NCBI GenBank assembly: GCA_045627045.1
Contig: JAZQMY010000024.1
Location: forward strand, 1-64,000
Direction: 5' to 3'
From: SIG351 sp045627045
GTDB taxonomy: Bacteria; Bacillota; Clostridia; HGM11327
DNA length: 64,000 bases
The position numbers and the translations under genes are program-made. Of the stretch, positions 24,764-33,460 are shown piece after piece. Below the pieces are notes generated by a model. The model saw nothing but the letters and a program-made list of their open reading frames with translations, searched no databases and was not told the origin of the DNA. Numbering within the stretch: the first letter of the stretch is position 1; the number at the start of each line of letters is the position of its first letter.

Positions 24764-27751
24764 TTATTCTGTTCTGAGTGCAACAACAGGATCCTTCTTA
24801 GCCGCAAGACGTGACGGAATGATTCCTGCAATCAATGTAAGCACCATGCTGATGAGTATGAGTGTCACAGCTCCCGAAACAGGAAGTGCTGCCCTGAGGT
24901 TTGTCAGGTCTGTCAGGAAAAGAAGGAGGGCATTGATAGGTAAGATCAAAATCAGCGTCACGCCTATACCTATTATTCCCGCAACAAAGCCGACAATGAG
25001 CGTTTCTGCATTGAATACTCTTGAAACATCGCGCTTTGAAGCACCGATACTGCGGAGAATACCGATTTCCTTTGTTCTCTCAAGCACAGAGATATAAGTT
25101 ATGATACCTATCATGATGGAAGATACCACAAGTGATATTGCAACGAAAGCGATCAGCACGTATGAGATAGCATTGATAATCGTTGTGATGGATGACATCA
25201 GAAGTGCAACATAGTCTGTGTATTCAATCTCATCGTCTTCATCCTCAACTGAAGCATTGTAAGCCTTGATGAGTTCTGAAACCTTGTCCTTGTTCTCAAA
25301 CGTATCGCAATAGATGCTTATTGAGCTCGGAGCATCCTTTGAAATATAGCCGAGGATGTCAAGGTTATCATCATATGTGGACTCGGAGAATTCTCTCGGC
25401 ATATATGAATCATAGAAGCCTGCAAAATCCTTCTCATCATACTCAGCCTTTGTAAACATCGTCTCAACCGAGTCTGCATCTGCCATCTGAAGCACAGCAC
25501 CCATTTTTGCAGAATACTGCATTGTAACCTGTGCGGAAAGCACTGCCATTGCGATCTGTGCCTTGTACTGATCATCCATCGTATCGTAGTTTGCAAGGAG
25601 CTGTTCTTCAGTAAGAGTCGGATACTGTGAAAGGATCGCCTGGATAGTCATTTCCTTCAGCTGCTCCTCCGTGAACATTGCAAAGAGCTTTGCCGTCTCT
25701 TCCTCAATATAGGATGCCTTAGGAACCATGAGAATCTCTTTATAAATTTTTGTTCTTTCCTCTGCGGAAAGCTGGCTGAAATATTCGGTTATCTTCTCTT
25801 TCTTTTCGGCGTCTGTTATTGAGCTCTCGTCATAATCCACAGGTTTGAAAGGAAGTCCCGTTATAACGTCTGTCTCCTTGTCTGCCATCTGCGCAAGGAG
25901 AAGCTCATTTGTTGACGTCAGGTCAATTACCTTATCTGTGAGAGCGCTCGTATATGCAATATAGCCGGAAAGCATTGCTGATGATGCTTCTTCATTTGCC
26001 TTTATGATACCTGATATTTTGAGCTGAATGCCGACTTCGTCCTTGCCGTAAAGCATTGCAAGTCCTGCATCTGTTTTCGTCATATCAGAATAAGTGTTGT
26101 CAAGCTGTTTTACAAAAAGTTCGCTTGAAAGGATAAGCTTGAACGAAGCCTCTTCGCCTTCTTGCCAGATTATTTCATCAAAATCCCACGGTCCGAATTC
26201 GGTTTCAATCGGTTCCTTATTCGTCATGGCTTTGTAAATGCCCATAATCTGGTCTTTTGTAATAAGTCCGAGCGTATAGAGCACCATATCGCTGAGCTCG
26301 TTCTTTCTGTTTACAATGAGAACGACCTCATCATATGCATCAGGCCATTCACCTGCCACAAGATTATACTGTTCTTTAAGCAATGGGTTGACAAGCTCGC
26401 CGTCCTCGCCGGGAAGCATCTCTTCCCAGATTTTCAATGATGAGCTCATGCCCGAAAGGTAAGATGTTGACATTCCTGCAGAAGAATAGAGACTGTCAAT
26501 AAGAGTCATCGCATCGGATTTGATTATTTTGCCTTCAATATCCTTTGTAAATACGTTCATATCGTAATTATAAGCATACTGAATTGATGTAGTGTATTTT
26601 TTGAACTCTTCGCTGTTCTCAATATACTTTCTGAACGCGGTAAGATTGTTCTTCTGTGTCTCCGTATTCATGAAGGAATTCATCATATCGTACATAACAG
26701 AGTTCAGATAAACCTTATCTTCATCTCTTTCAATCGGTGTCTCATCCGGATCCTCATTCTCTGACTTTACGCCCATAAATGATGCCATGATCTGTGACAA
26801 ATCAAGTGTTTCAGCCTGAATCGTGATAGGATAACTTGAAAGCGTATCTCTCTGAACGTCATTTATGAAGTTCTGAACACCGTTTGACACTGAAAGAATG
26901 AGTGCAATACCTATAATACCTATGCTTCCCGCAAAAGCCGTAAGAATCGTTCTTGCTTTCTTCGTCATAAGGTTGTTTATACTGAGAGAAAGCGCCGTAA
27001 AGAATGACATTCCTACCTTGGGAGTACGTCTGCCGCTCTTCTTCTCCTGCTTGGGCGCATCTGTTTTCTCGCTTGTGTAAGGCATTGAATCGCTCTGCAC
27101 CTCGCCGTCAAGGAGATTAATTATTCTTGTTGAATATTCCTTTGCAAGCTCCGGGTTATGAGTTACCATGATTACAAGTCTTTCGCTTGCAACCTCCTTG
27201 AGTATCTCCATAATCTGAACGCTCGTTTCCGAATCGAGTGCGCCGGTAGGCTCATCTGCAAGAAGGATCTCCGGATTGTTGACGAGAGCTCTTGCAATCG
27301 CAACTCTCTGCATCTGACCGCCTGACATCTGATTCGGCTTTTTGTTCAGCTGATCGCCGAGGCCGACCTTTTCAAGTGCCTCCTTTGCTCTTTTCCTGCG
27401 CTCCGCCTTTGATACTCCCGTTAGAGTAAGTGCAAGCTCAACGTTTGAAAGAACAGTCTGATGAGGGATAAGGTTATAGTTCTGAAAAACAAAGCCTATC
27501 GAATGATTTCTGTAAGAATCCCAGTCGGAATCCCCGAATTCCTTTGTTGACTTGCCGTTGATGATCAAATCGCCGCTTGTATATCTGTCAAGTCCGCCTA
27601 CAATATTGAGAAGAGTTGTTTTTCCGCAGCCTGACGGTCCGAGGATAGACACGAACTCGCTCTTTCTGAATTCGATGTTTATGCCCTTCAACGCATGGAC
27701 AGCGGTATCTCCTGCCTGATAGTCCTTGATAATATTTCTTAATTCAAGCAT
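24764..27751 (-). CDS. ABC transporter, ATPase-permease fusion (MacB/FtsX type)
   Basis: A 995-residue fusion. The ATPase (1 to about 225) has Walker A SILGPSGCGKTTLLN, signature NQMSGGQMQRVAIARALVNN and Walker B ILLADEPTGALDSE. A linker with EKKSGRRTPKVG leads to the FtsX-like permease: a first helix at about 265-290, a large outside domain of roughly 570 residues, and three helices near 865-985 with ISVLERTKEIGILRSIGASKRDV. This layout fits MacB-like mechanotransmission transporters that export peptides or antimicrobials or act on the cell wall. The ectodomain is acidic and much larger than in MacB itself. It is a single gene preceded by a palindrome that could bind a TetR-type regulator. 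Confidence 0.9.
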   Translation of the reverse strand: MLELRNIIKDYQAGDTAVHALKGINIEFRKSEFVSILGPSGCGKTTLLNIVGGLDRYTSGDLIINGKSTKEFGDSDWDSYRNHSIGFVFQNYNLIPHQTVLSNVELALTLTGVSKAERRKRAKEALEKVGLGDQLNKKPNQMSGGQMQRVAIARALVNNPEILLADEPTGALDSETSVQIMEILKEVASERLVIMVTHNPELAKEYSTRIINLLDGEVQSDSMPYTSEKTDAPKQEKKSGRRTPKVGMSFFTALSLSINNLMTKKARTILTAFAGSIGIIGIALILSVSNGVQNFINDVQRDTLSSYPITIQAETLDLSQIMASFMGVKSENEDPDETPIERDEDKVYLNSVMYDMMNSFMNTETQKNNLTAFRKYIENSEEFKKYTTSIQYAYNYDMNVFTKDIEGKIIKSDAMTLIDSLYSSAGMSTSYLSGMSSSLKIWEEMLPGEDGELVNPLLKEQYNLVAGEWPDAYDEVVLIVNRKNELSDMVLYTLGLITKDQIMGIYKAMTNKEPIETEFGPWDFDEIIWQEGEEASFKLILSSELFVKQLDNTYSDMTKTDAGLAMLYGKDEVGIQLKISGIIKANEEASSAMLSGYIAYTSALTDKVIDLTSTNELLLAQMADKETDVITGLPFKPVDYDESSITDAEKKEKITEYFSQLSAEERTKIYKEILMVPKASYIEEETAKLFAMFTEEQLKEMTIQAILSQYPTLTEEQLLANYDTMDDQYKAQIAMAVLSAQVTMQYSAKMGAVLQMADADSVETMFTKAEYDEKDFAGFYDSYMPREFSESTYDDNLDILGYISKDAPSSISIYCDTFENKDKVSELIKAYNASVEDEDDEIEYTDYVALLMSSITTIINAISYVLIAFVAISLVVSSIMIGIITYISVLERTKEIGILRSIGASKRDVSRVFNAETLIVGFVAGIIGIGVTLILILPINALLLFLTDLTNLRAALPVSGAVTLILISMVLTLIAGIIPSRLAAKKDPVVALRTE

Positions 27752-27821
27752 ATATTTCTTCCTTCCATAATTTTTCCATGCAATATTTTACCATAAAATT
27801 ATTAACTCTGTTTGAATAAAT

Positions 27822-27839
27822 AAACCGATTTATCGGTTT
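27822..27839. promoter_or_regulatory. Palindrome upstream of the ABC transporter gene
   Basis: AAACCGAT-TT-ATCGGTTT is a perfect 8-bp inverted repeat about 70-90 bp before the transporter start. Short symmetric sites like this are typical of TetR-family operators. No such regulator is encoded beside it. Confidence 0.5.
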
Positions 27840-27878
27840 TTAAGTCCTGTTTACAAATTGTTTACAAGTCCGGCATAA

Positions 27879-27904
27879 GAAAAAGCCGGCATTTTCTGCC
27901 GGTA
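27879..27904 (-). terminator. Intrinsic terminator of the AI-2E family gene
   Basis: CCGGCA (27886-27891) and TGCCGG (27897-27902) with a 5-nt loop, followed on the minus strand by a T-rich tract. Confidence 0.75.
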
Positions 27905-27919
27905 GATGCTTTTTCGTCT

Positions 27920-29221
27920 TCAGTGTTTATTGCGTTTTGCCTTCCGGCCTCTGTTTCTGCGTTCCTTCAGCTTTGAAAAAACGTTTCCGATTTCAAAATC
28001 ATTGTCTATAACGTACTCGTCTGTAGCAACAGGAAGGCGTTTTTCCGAGAGCTTCTTCTCAAATGCTTCCTTGAGGATGTAATAAATGACCGAGAAAATC
28101 GGCACTGCAAGAATAAGTCCCATTATTCCGAAGAAGCCTGCGCCCACAAGGAGCGCCACAGTAACCCAGAACGGTGATACGCCTGTCTGGTCGCTTATGA
28201 TGAGAGGAGTGAGGAAGTGTCCCTCGACCTGCTGAAGCACGAGCGTGAAAATCGTGAACGTAATCGCCATCATGGGATCGTAAATAAGAAGAATCAATAT
28301 ACTCGGCACAGCACCTATGAACGGGCCGAAAAACGGAATAAAGTTTGTTATCGCCACTATCGTGCTGATAAGGATTGCATAAGGCATTCCCGTTATTTTC
28401 ATAAAAATAAGCGTTGCCGCAAAGACGATAAGACAGCCCACAACATTGCCGTATATGTATCCGTTGAAGATGTCCTTTGCCTGAACGCCCATTCTGACTA
28501 TGTTCTCTGCTCTCGGCTTTTTGAAAATCGCATATGTGGCTTTTCTCAGGTGAGCAAAAAGGACGTTTTTCTCTTTAAGAAGATAAACCGCCACGCAAAG
28601 ACCGATTACCACATTGGCAATGAAGGATACTGCTGACTTTACACCTGTTGTGATGTATCCGAGCACCTGATTTGCCATGCCTGCGAGGTTTTCAGTAAAC
28701 CATACCTCTACTCTGTTCAGAAGGTCATCGAAATCAAGCCCGAGTGTTTTGATCCACTGTGCATCGCTGATTCTCAGGTCATCATACCATTCGGAAACTT
28801 TGTCCAGTCCGTCAGGAATAAACCCTATGAGAGACATTATTGTCTGATAGAGCTGTGGGAGGATCGATGAAAAGAGTATGTAAACCAGTACAAAGAGAAC
28901 AAGTATCGTAAAGACTATCGAAACAGTTGTTCCCAGTTTTTTGTATTTATCCGTTTTAGCCTTGAATATTCTTGTTGCCGCAAAAGCATACAGCTTTTCG
29001 AAAACCACCATTATCGGGTTAAGCAGGTACGCCAATGCTATTCCGTAAAAAACAGGCTCAAGAACATTTGCAATCTTTGAAAAAACAGAGCCAAAGTCCT
29101 GAAATCTGAAAAAAACAAATACAAGCACTACCGCAAACAAAATAAGAAGAGCAATAAACCACCCCTTCTTGATTTTTTTCGGCTGCTGTGTCTGTAAAGA
29201 ATCATTCTCCTGTATTTCCAT
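27920..29221 (-). CDS. AI-2E family (PF01594) membrane transporter
   Basis: A 433-residue protein with about eight helices in the family pattern: two N-terminal helices, a soluble stretch with SEWYDDLRISDAQWIKTLGL, then the conserved core GMPYAILISTIVAITNFIPF-FGPFIGAVPSILILL and QQVEGHFLTPLIISDQTGVS. The family includes the TqsA autoinducer-2 exporter and Na+/H+ antiporters; many members have no known substrate. The C-terminus is very basic (RRNRGRKAKRNKH). It stands alone, with a terminator after it and the stem-loop cluster upstream. Confidence 0.88.
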   Translation of the reverse strand: MEIQENDSLQTQQPKKIKKGWFIALLILFAVVLVFVFFRFQDFGSVFSKIANVLEPVFYGIALAYLLNPIMVVFEKLYAFAATRIFKAKTDKYKKLGTTVSIVFTILVLFVLVYILFSSILPQLYQTIMSLIGFIPDGLDKVSEWYDDLRISDAQWIKTLGLDFDDLLNRVEVWFTENLAGMANQVLGYITTGVKSAVSFIANVVIGLCVAVYLLKEKNVLFAHLRKATYAIFKKPRAENIVRMGVQAKDIFNGYIYGNVVGCLIVFAATLIFMKITGMPYAILISTIVAITNFIPFFGPFIGAVPSILILLIYDPMMAITFTIFTLVLQQVEGHFLTPLIISDQTGVSPFWVTVALLVGAGFFGIMGLILAVPIFSVIYYILKEAFEKKLSEKRLPVATDEYVIDNDFEIGNVFSKLKERRNRGRKAKRNKH

Positions 29222-29599
29222 TCTGTATATTCCTTCCCAAATGAATGTCTGTCCTAATATTTGAATTATGATTTAATAATATTCCGCACTTCTTTTATTA
29301 TTTCCAAGCAAAATCGATTGAATCAGAGGATTGTCCTGATATTATACCATGAGCAAAAATGCTTGCTTGCAAGGGTATTTTTGCGAAGCCGTTCAATATT
29401 GCAGGCGTATCGTAAGATACGGCGTGCGTAGCACGAAAAAGCTTGCATCGCAAGATTTTCCTGCTAATATTATACCATATATTCAGAAAAATGCAATTCT
29501 CATTTTTCATTATTTTTACTGCAATTCATCCTTCACCGGCATTTTCCGTGTCTTCCTGCCAAAGCATCACATTGTGTCCCAAAAATCATATATTCACTC
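29222..29599. other. Intergenic region with a stem-loop cluster
   Basis: No credible gene. The stretch holds the upstream region of the AI-2E gene and the direct-repeat-flanked stem-loop element described separately. Small open frames here run through the hairpins and are rejected. Confidence 0.6.
29329..29478. repeat. Stem-loop cluster between direct repeats (possible small mobile element)
   Basis: ATATTATACCAT occurs exactly at 29339-29350 and 29467-29478, each preceded by GATTGTCCTG or GATTTTCCTG. Between them are four hairpins: GCAAAAAT/ATTTTTGC (29353-29384), CGTATC/GATACG (29406-29421), CGTGC/GCACG (29423-29435) and CTTGC/GCAAG (29442-29454), the last three with 3-4 nt loops. The look is of a MITE- or REP-like insertion, or a structured RNA. 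The direct repeat holds TATAAT on the minus strand and may supply a -10 for the AI-2E gene. Confidence 0.55.
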
Positions 29600-29636
29600 A
29601 AAAAAGTCCCCCGGATTATGTTTCCGGAGGACTTTT
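29600..29636 (-). terminator. Intrinsic terminator of the GH16 lipoprotein gene
   Basis: A GC-rich hairpin with arms AGTCC-CCGGA and TCCGG-GGACT and a run of six T on the minus strand, just after the stop at 29654. Confidence 0.85.
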
Positions 29637-29653
29637 CATTCATTATCAGCCGT

Positions 29654-31420
29654 TTATCTCTCAATATAAGGATTGTTCTCGAATATTCTTACATAATCAA
29701 CATACATTGATGTTTCATCAGATGTAAATGATTTGAATACAACCTCGGGTGTCGGGCCGGCTTCAACTGAAAGTATCATATAAAGCGGAACCTCACATAT
29801 TTCGCCCTTGTTCGTTTCCCATTTCAGGATGTTGTCAACGTAGAAATAATACATATCATCATTCCATTCAAGTGCAAACGTGTGATATTCTCCGTCATAC
29901 ACCTCTGCTGATGACAACGGCTCGCCGTAAACAGTTTCGCCGTACATTTCCTCCACAATGTCGCCGTCAACATAGTTCGGTACGGTTCCGTGATGCACTT
30001 CATCATATACAGCCCAGAATGATTCAACAATATCTATCTCCGTTCCTGTTTTTGATGTGCTTCCGGGAGTCATGACATCAGGACCGAGCAGCCAGAAGGC
30101 GCCCCACTCCGAGCATTCCGCAATCTTTGTGAGAGGGAGCCTGATCGATGCTTCAAAATAGCCCTTGGTAAACATTTTCTTTCCGTTGGTGAATATTGCG
30201 CCTGTCTCAATAAGACCGGCTTCATCGTCCCACACCGCTTCAATTACAAGTCTGCCCGTTCCGTCAACGTAAGCACGTTCATCTCTCCAGCGGCTTCCAC
30301 CCTGGCGATCATACTCCTCACAGTGGTTCCAGAGCGTATCGTCAAGCTCTGTTCCGTCGAAGTTCTCATTGAGGACAAGAGCAGTATTGTCTGCGTGTTC
30401 CATGTCGATTCTTCCCTGCGGTGAATTCTTCATGATGCCTAGAGCTTTTTCCATAGTCTCTGCCGCACCGAACGTGATCACAGTCGTTGTGCTTATGCAT
30501 TTCTTTCCAGCCTTGAAGTATGCACCGTACTCTCCGCCCTCAAGATTGCCGTTCGTAAATATCTCCGTGCCCGTAGCATATGTTGTCGCTTCAAAATTAA
30601 CGGCTTCGTGACCAAAGCACGTAATGTAAGCGCCTGTGCCGTTATCCGAAGCGGCATAAAGAAATGGTGAAATAAGCTCGGCTTCAACATCCTCTGTCTT
30701 GAAGCTTACCGAGCCCATACTGAGTGTATTCAGCGTATATTCATGGAAATATGTGCTTCTTCTGAAGTAAACGGGAGTGTTTCCCTCGGAATAGTCAAGC
30801 GATTCAACAAGCGTTGCAGTTGTGATGTCAGTCTTTCCGTCCGCATACGGTACATCAAGAACGAGCACACTGTCCATTCTTAAATTCACATCGAAATTAT
30901 TGTCATTTGTGATCTCTATATAGAAATTAAATGAAGAATCATTGTTTCCCATAACACTCACAGTGCAATAAAGCCTCAGCTCCTTATCCTCAAACACAAA
31001 ATCTTTTCCTGTGCCTGCCGGATTGCCGTTTTCATCAACGCACGTGTACGATCTTACTTTTGTGAATACCCACTTCGGGCCTCTGTACTCCTCTTTCAGC
31101 TTTGTGCCTTCGGGGATTTTCTCGTTCGCCGAAATATCATATCCTGACGGAATAAGAAGGCTTGCTATTTCAGGAAGGATTATTCTTGTTCTTTCAATGG
31201 CGTTCTTTCCGTTTTCATCCGTGAGAGAATCGATATAGAGCTTGTTGTCTTCAATCTCAATGGCAACAGCTGAATTCCCCGATGCAATGCTCCATGTTGT
31301 TTCAATTACATCTGCAGGAGTGGGTGTCGGATCAGCCGGAGTTTCCGAACAGCCTGCCGTAAGTGCCAGGCAAATTATGAGCAAACCACATATTATGCCT
31401 CTGAAAAAATCTTTTTTCAT
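29654..31420 (-). CDS. GH16-family glycoside hydrolase lipoprotein
   Basis: A 588-residue protein. Residues 1-24 are a lipoprotein signal with lipobox LTAGC (C24). Residues about 40-340 are a beta-rich region I do not recognise. Residues about 350-588 are a GH16 jelly roll with FDGTELDDTLWNHCEEYD, KGYFEASIRLPL, the catalytic EIDIVE at 461-466 (nucleophile E461, acid/base E466) and EYHTFALEWNDDMYYFYVD. GH16 enzymes cut beta-1,3 or mixed beta-glucans, xyloglucan or agar-like galactans. GGAGG precedes the ATG by 5 nt. It has its own promoter inside a long palindrome, so it is regulated apart from the mannosidase operon upstream. A paralogue without the nucleophile is the next gene upstream. Confidence 0.9.
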   Translation of the reverse strand: MKKDFFRGIICGLLIICLALTAGCSETPADPTPTPADVIETTWSIASGNSAVAIEIEDNKLYIDSLTDENGKNAIERTRIILPEIASLLIPSGYDISANEKIPEGTKLKEEYRGPKWVFTKVRSYTCVDENGNPAGTGKDFVFEDKELRLYCTVSVMGNNDSSFNFYIEITNDNNFDVNLRMDSVLVLDVPYADGKTDITTATLVESLDYSEGNTPVYFRRSTYFHEYTLNTLSMGSVSFKTEDVEAELISPFLYAASDNGTGAYITCFGHEAVNFEATTYATGTEIFTNGNLEGGEYGAYFKAGKKCISTTTVITFGAAETMEKALGIMKNSPQGRIDMEHADNTALVLNENFDGTELDDTLWNHCEEYDRQGGSRWRDERAYVDGTGRLVIEAVWDDEAGLIETGAIFTNGKKMFTKGYFEASIRLPLTKIAECSEWGAFWLLGPDVMTPGSTSKTGTEIDIVESFWAVYDEVHHGTVPNYVDGDIVEEMYGETVYGEPLSSAEVYDGEYHTFALEWNDDMYYFYVDNILKWETNKGEICEVPLYMILSVEAGPTPEVVFKSFTSDETSMYVDYVRIFENNPYIER

Positions 31421-31436
31421 TTATGCCTCCGTAAAA

Positions 31437-31472
31437 AAAGTGCTATTATACAATTAAGTATTATAGCACTTT
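31437..31472 (-). promoter_or_regulatory. Long palindrome over the -10 of the GH16 gene (operator candidate)
   Basis: Fifteen-base arms AAAGTGCTATTATAC (31437-31451) and GTATTATAGCACTTT (31458-31472) match with one mismatch around a 6-nt centre. The repeat covers the -10 and the predicted start point and ends just before the ribosome site, so it suits a repressor. It could also act as a terminator for read-through from upstream, since T residues follow it on the minus strand. Confidence 0.65.
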
Positions 31473-31488
31473 AATTTCAATATGTCAA
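31460..31488 (-). promoter_or_regulatory. Promoter of the GH16 lipoprotein gene
   Basis: TTGACA (31483-31488) and TATAAT (31460-31465), 17-bp spacer, minus strand: full consensus. Confidence 0.8.
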
Positions 31489-31777
31489 TGCAAATAAGAT
31501 TGATCCACTGTCGACCCATCAGAACAGTCTTTCCGACAAAACAACCAAAACATTTTTCGTTCTATATCTGTTTTAAAGAGCAGCAGCTGTCCCGGGACTC
31601 ATTTCTGTTGTGTTTTTGCTTTGTTGTAGGAACAATGGCTGTCAGACACTACTTCATTTTGCATTTTACCAGCAGCCAGTCACGATGCCGGACTCATTTT
31701 CAATCAATCTGATTTTTGGATTTGTGGGGTATATTTTATTCTTTGTCACCCGTCAATCGTATCTAAGCAAGTCAGAT
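31489..31777. other. Intergenic region with imperfect direct repeat
   Basis: No gene, promoter or classic terminator is visible. Two related segments, at 31581-31604 and 31670-31699, both start CAGCAGC and end GGACTCATTT. Origin and role are unknown. Confidence 0.45.
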
Positions 31778-33448
31778 TTATTCAGCCTGTTTCAACGCCT
31801 CATAAGGATTCGTGTTCCAGATTCTGATGTAATCCACTTCCATTTCAGCCTTTTCAGCTTCAAGGCTTTCTTTTGCATCAGCTTCAAGTGAAAGCATCAT
31901 AATGCCGTCCTCAAGGCAAATGCCTGCGCCGTCCGTTTCCCAGAGCTTTGCACCGTCGATGCAGAAAATATATGCCGTTTCAGTTCTCCAGATTGCGAAT
32001 CTGTGGAATTCGCCGTCATATATGTCAAGGTCATCATACTTGGAGCTTACACAAGTACATTGATCTGTATTTATATCCCAGTAAACCGTATTCTTCAAGG
32101 AAGCGGTTGTGGCTTCGACAACGTCAAGTGTCGCCTCATCAACGCCCGTGCCGTCTGCTTCTGATGTAGTATAGTTTCCGAGCCTGATCCTGAATGCTCC
32201 TCTTGCTGTTTCAACTGCAGGGAATCTGATGGATGCCTCGTAGTAGCCCATACCGAACTTTGCCTTGTCCTCAGTGGTGACACCGCCAAGCTCAAGCAAG
32301 CCTGTTTCTTCGTTTACAAAAGCACCAAGCTTCAGCACGCCGTTTTCAACCGAAACCGCATTTTTGCTCCAGCCTGAAGATTCTGCCTTGATCTCACCGT
32401 CAAGTGCCGTCCAAATAGTCTCATCAAGCTCTTCTGCATCGAAATTGTCGCTGAAAATAAGCTCTGCGCCCGATTCTTCAGCAGGGAATTTGACTTCTCC
32501 GAGCCACTTTTCAAATTTCTTTGCGCCCTTTGTGAAGCCCTCTGAATAAACAAACGTATATACGGACGGGAAGCTCATCTTTTCTCCACCGGCAAGTGTA
32601 AACTTTATGTCTTCCTGTTCTTCAGCAGGAATTCTGTTTTCAGCAGAAAGCTCAATTCCGTCTTCCAGTACCTTTGCAAAAACCGTACCCTCAACGTTCT
32701 CCTCAAGCGCCCAGATCACACCGTAGGTATCACCCTTTCTGCACTCAATGGCAGGAACAAATGGGCTTTCCTGATGCTTTTTCTCTGAAAACGAAACATC
32801 AACAGTCACATTCTTTGCAATATATTTCTTTGTCAGGTTGAGGACATTGTTTCCATTTTCATCTGCAATGATCTCATGTCTGTATCTTATTGCGGAAACG
32901 GCTTCTGCACCATTGACCTTCAGTGTGAAGAGCTTATCCTGTGAAAAGCTGAAATCATACTTTGAAGTGTTCTCGATCTCAAGTGACAATTCAAATGCAC
33001 CGTCATATTCAGTGTAGCATCTGACATAGGCATTGACTCTTACTCCGAGCTCTGCATCCTCATATGTTACCTTGAGCACGTCGCTTATTCTTTCAGATGA
33101 AACGAAAGTCAGGTCAACCTTCTTTTCAACTGCCTCAAGCTGTGCTCCATCGGGAATATCTTCTCCGAGAGACATATCAAAGTCGGCAGGAAGCATGAAT
33201 TCAACAGCTTCAGGCACTGCCAGAGCAACATTCTTTGCTAAAACACATCCGTCGGAAGCCTTCAGAGAATCGATCATCGGAGCATCCTTGCGGAATACGA
33301 TCGTAGCCTTGCCCGATTTTGCAGTAGGCTGCTTGGAAGGAGCCGAAGTCTGCTCGGGGTCATCTGATCCTATGCATCCTGCAAAGCAGAAAACTGCCAT
33401 TATCAGCGCAAGCATCAGACAAATTGATTTAAGTAATTTTCTGTTCAT
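31778..33448 (-). CDS. GH16-like lipoprotein lacking the catalytic nucleophile
   Basis: A 556-residue paralogue of the neighbouring GH16 lipoprotein. Lipobox CFAGC with C25; a matching beta-rich region at about 45-310 (ADFDMSLGEDIPDGAQLE against GYDISANEKIPEGTKLKE); and a GH16-like C-terminal domain with FDAEELDETIWTALDG and GMGYYEASIRFPA. The active-site motif reads TLDVVE at 440-445 instead of ExDxxE: the nucleophile Glu is Thr, while D442 and E445 remain. It is therefore probably not a retaining glucanase; binding of a glucan is a fair guess. It is the last gene of the mannosidase operon, 12 nt after the isomerase gene. Confidence 0.82.
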   Translation of the reverse strand: MNRKLLKSICLMLALIMAVFCFAGCIGSDDPEQTSAPSKQPTAKSGKATIVFRKDAPMIDSLKASDGCVLAKNVALAVPEAVEFMLPADFDMSLGEDIPDGAQLEAVEKKVDLTFVSSERISDVLKVTYEDAELGVRVNAYVRCYTEYDGAFELSLEIENTSKYDFSFSQDKLFTLKVNGAEAVSAIRYRHEIIADENGNNVLNLTKKYIAKNVTVDVSFSEKKHQESPFVPAIECRKGDTYGVIWALEENVEGTVFAKVLEDGIELSAENRIPAEEQEDIKFTLAGGEKMSFPSVYTFVYSEGFTKGAKKFEKWLGEVKFPAEESGAELIFSDNFDAEELDETIWTALDGEIKAESSGWSKNAVSVENGVLKLGAFVNEETGLLELGGVTTEDKAKFGMGYYEASIRFPAVETARGAFRIRLGNYTTSEADGTGVDEATLDVVEATTASLKNTVYWDINTDQCTCVSSKYDDLDIYDGEFHRFAIWRTETAYIFCIDGAKLWETDGAGICLEDGIMMLSLEADAKESLEAEKAEMEVDYIRIWNTNPYEALKQAE

Positions 33449-33460
33449 TGTTTTCTCCTT

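Noticed and set aside
29298..29727. Small open frames on both strands around the stem-loop cluster
   Set aside because: They read through hairpins and a terminator and have no ribosome site or recognisable protein character.
31482..31891. Plus-strand frames of 76-93 codons in the GH16 intergenic spacer
   Set aside because: No ribosome site, Phe/Cys/His-rich composition and overlap with the lipoprotein gene or its promoter.
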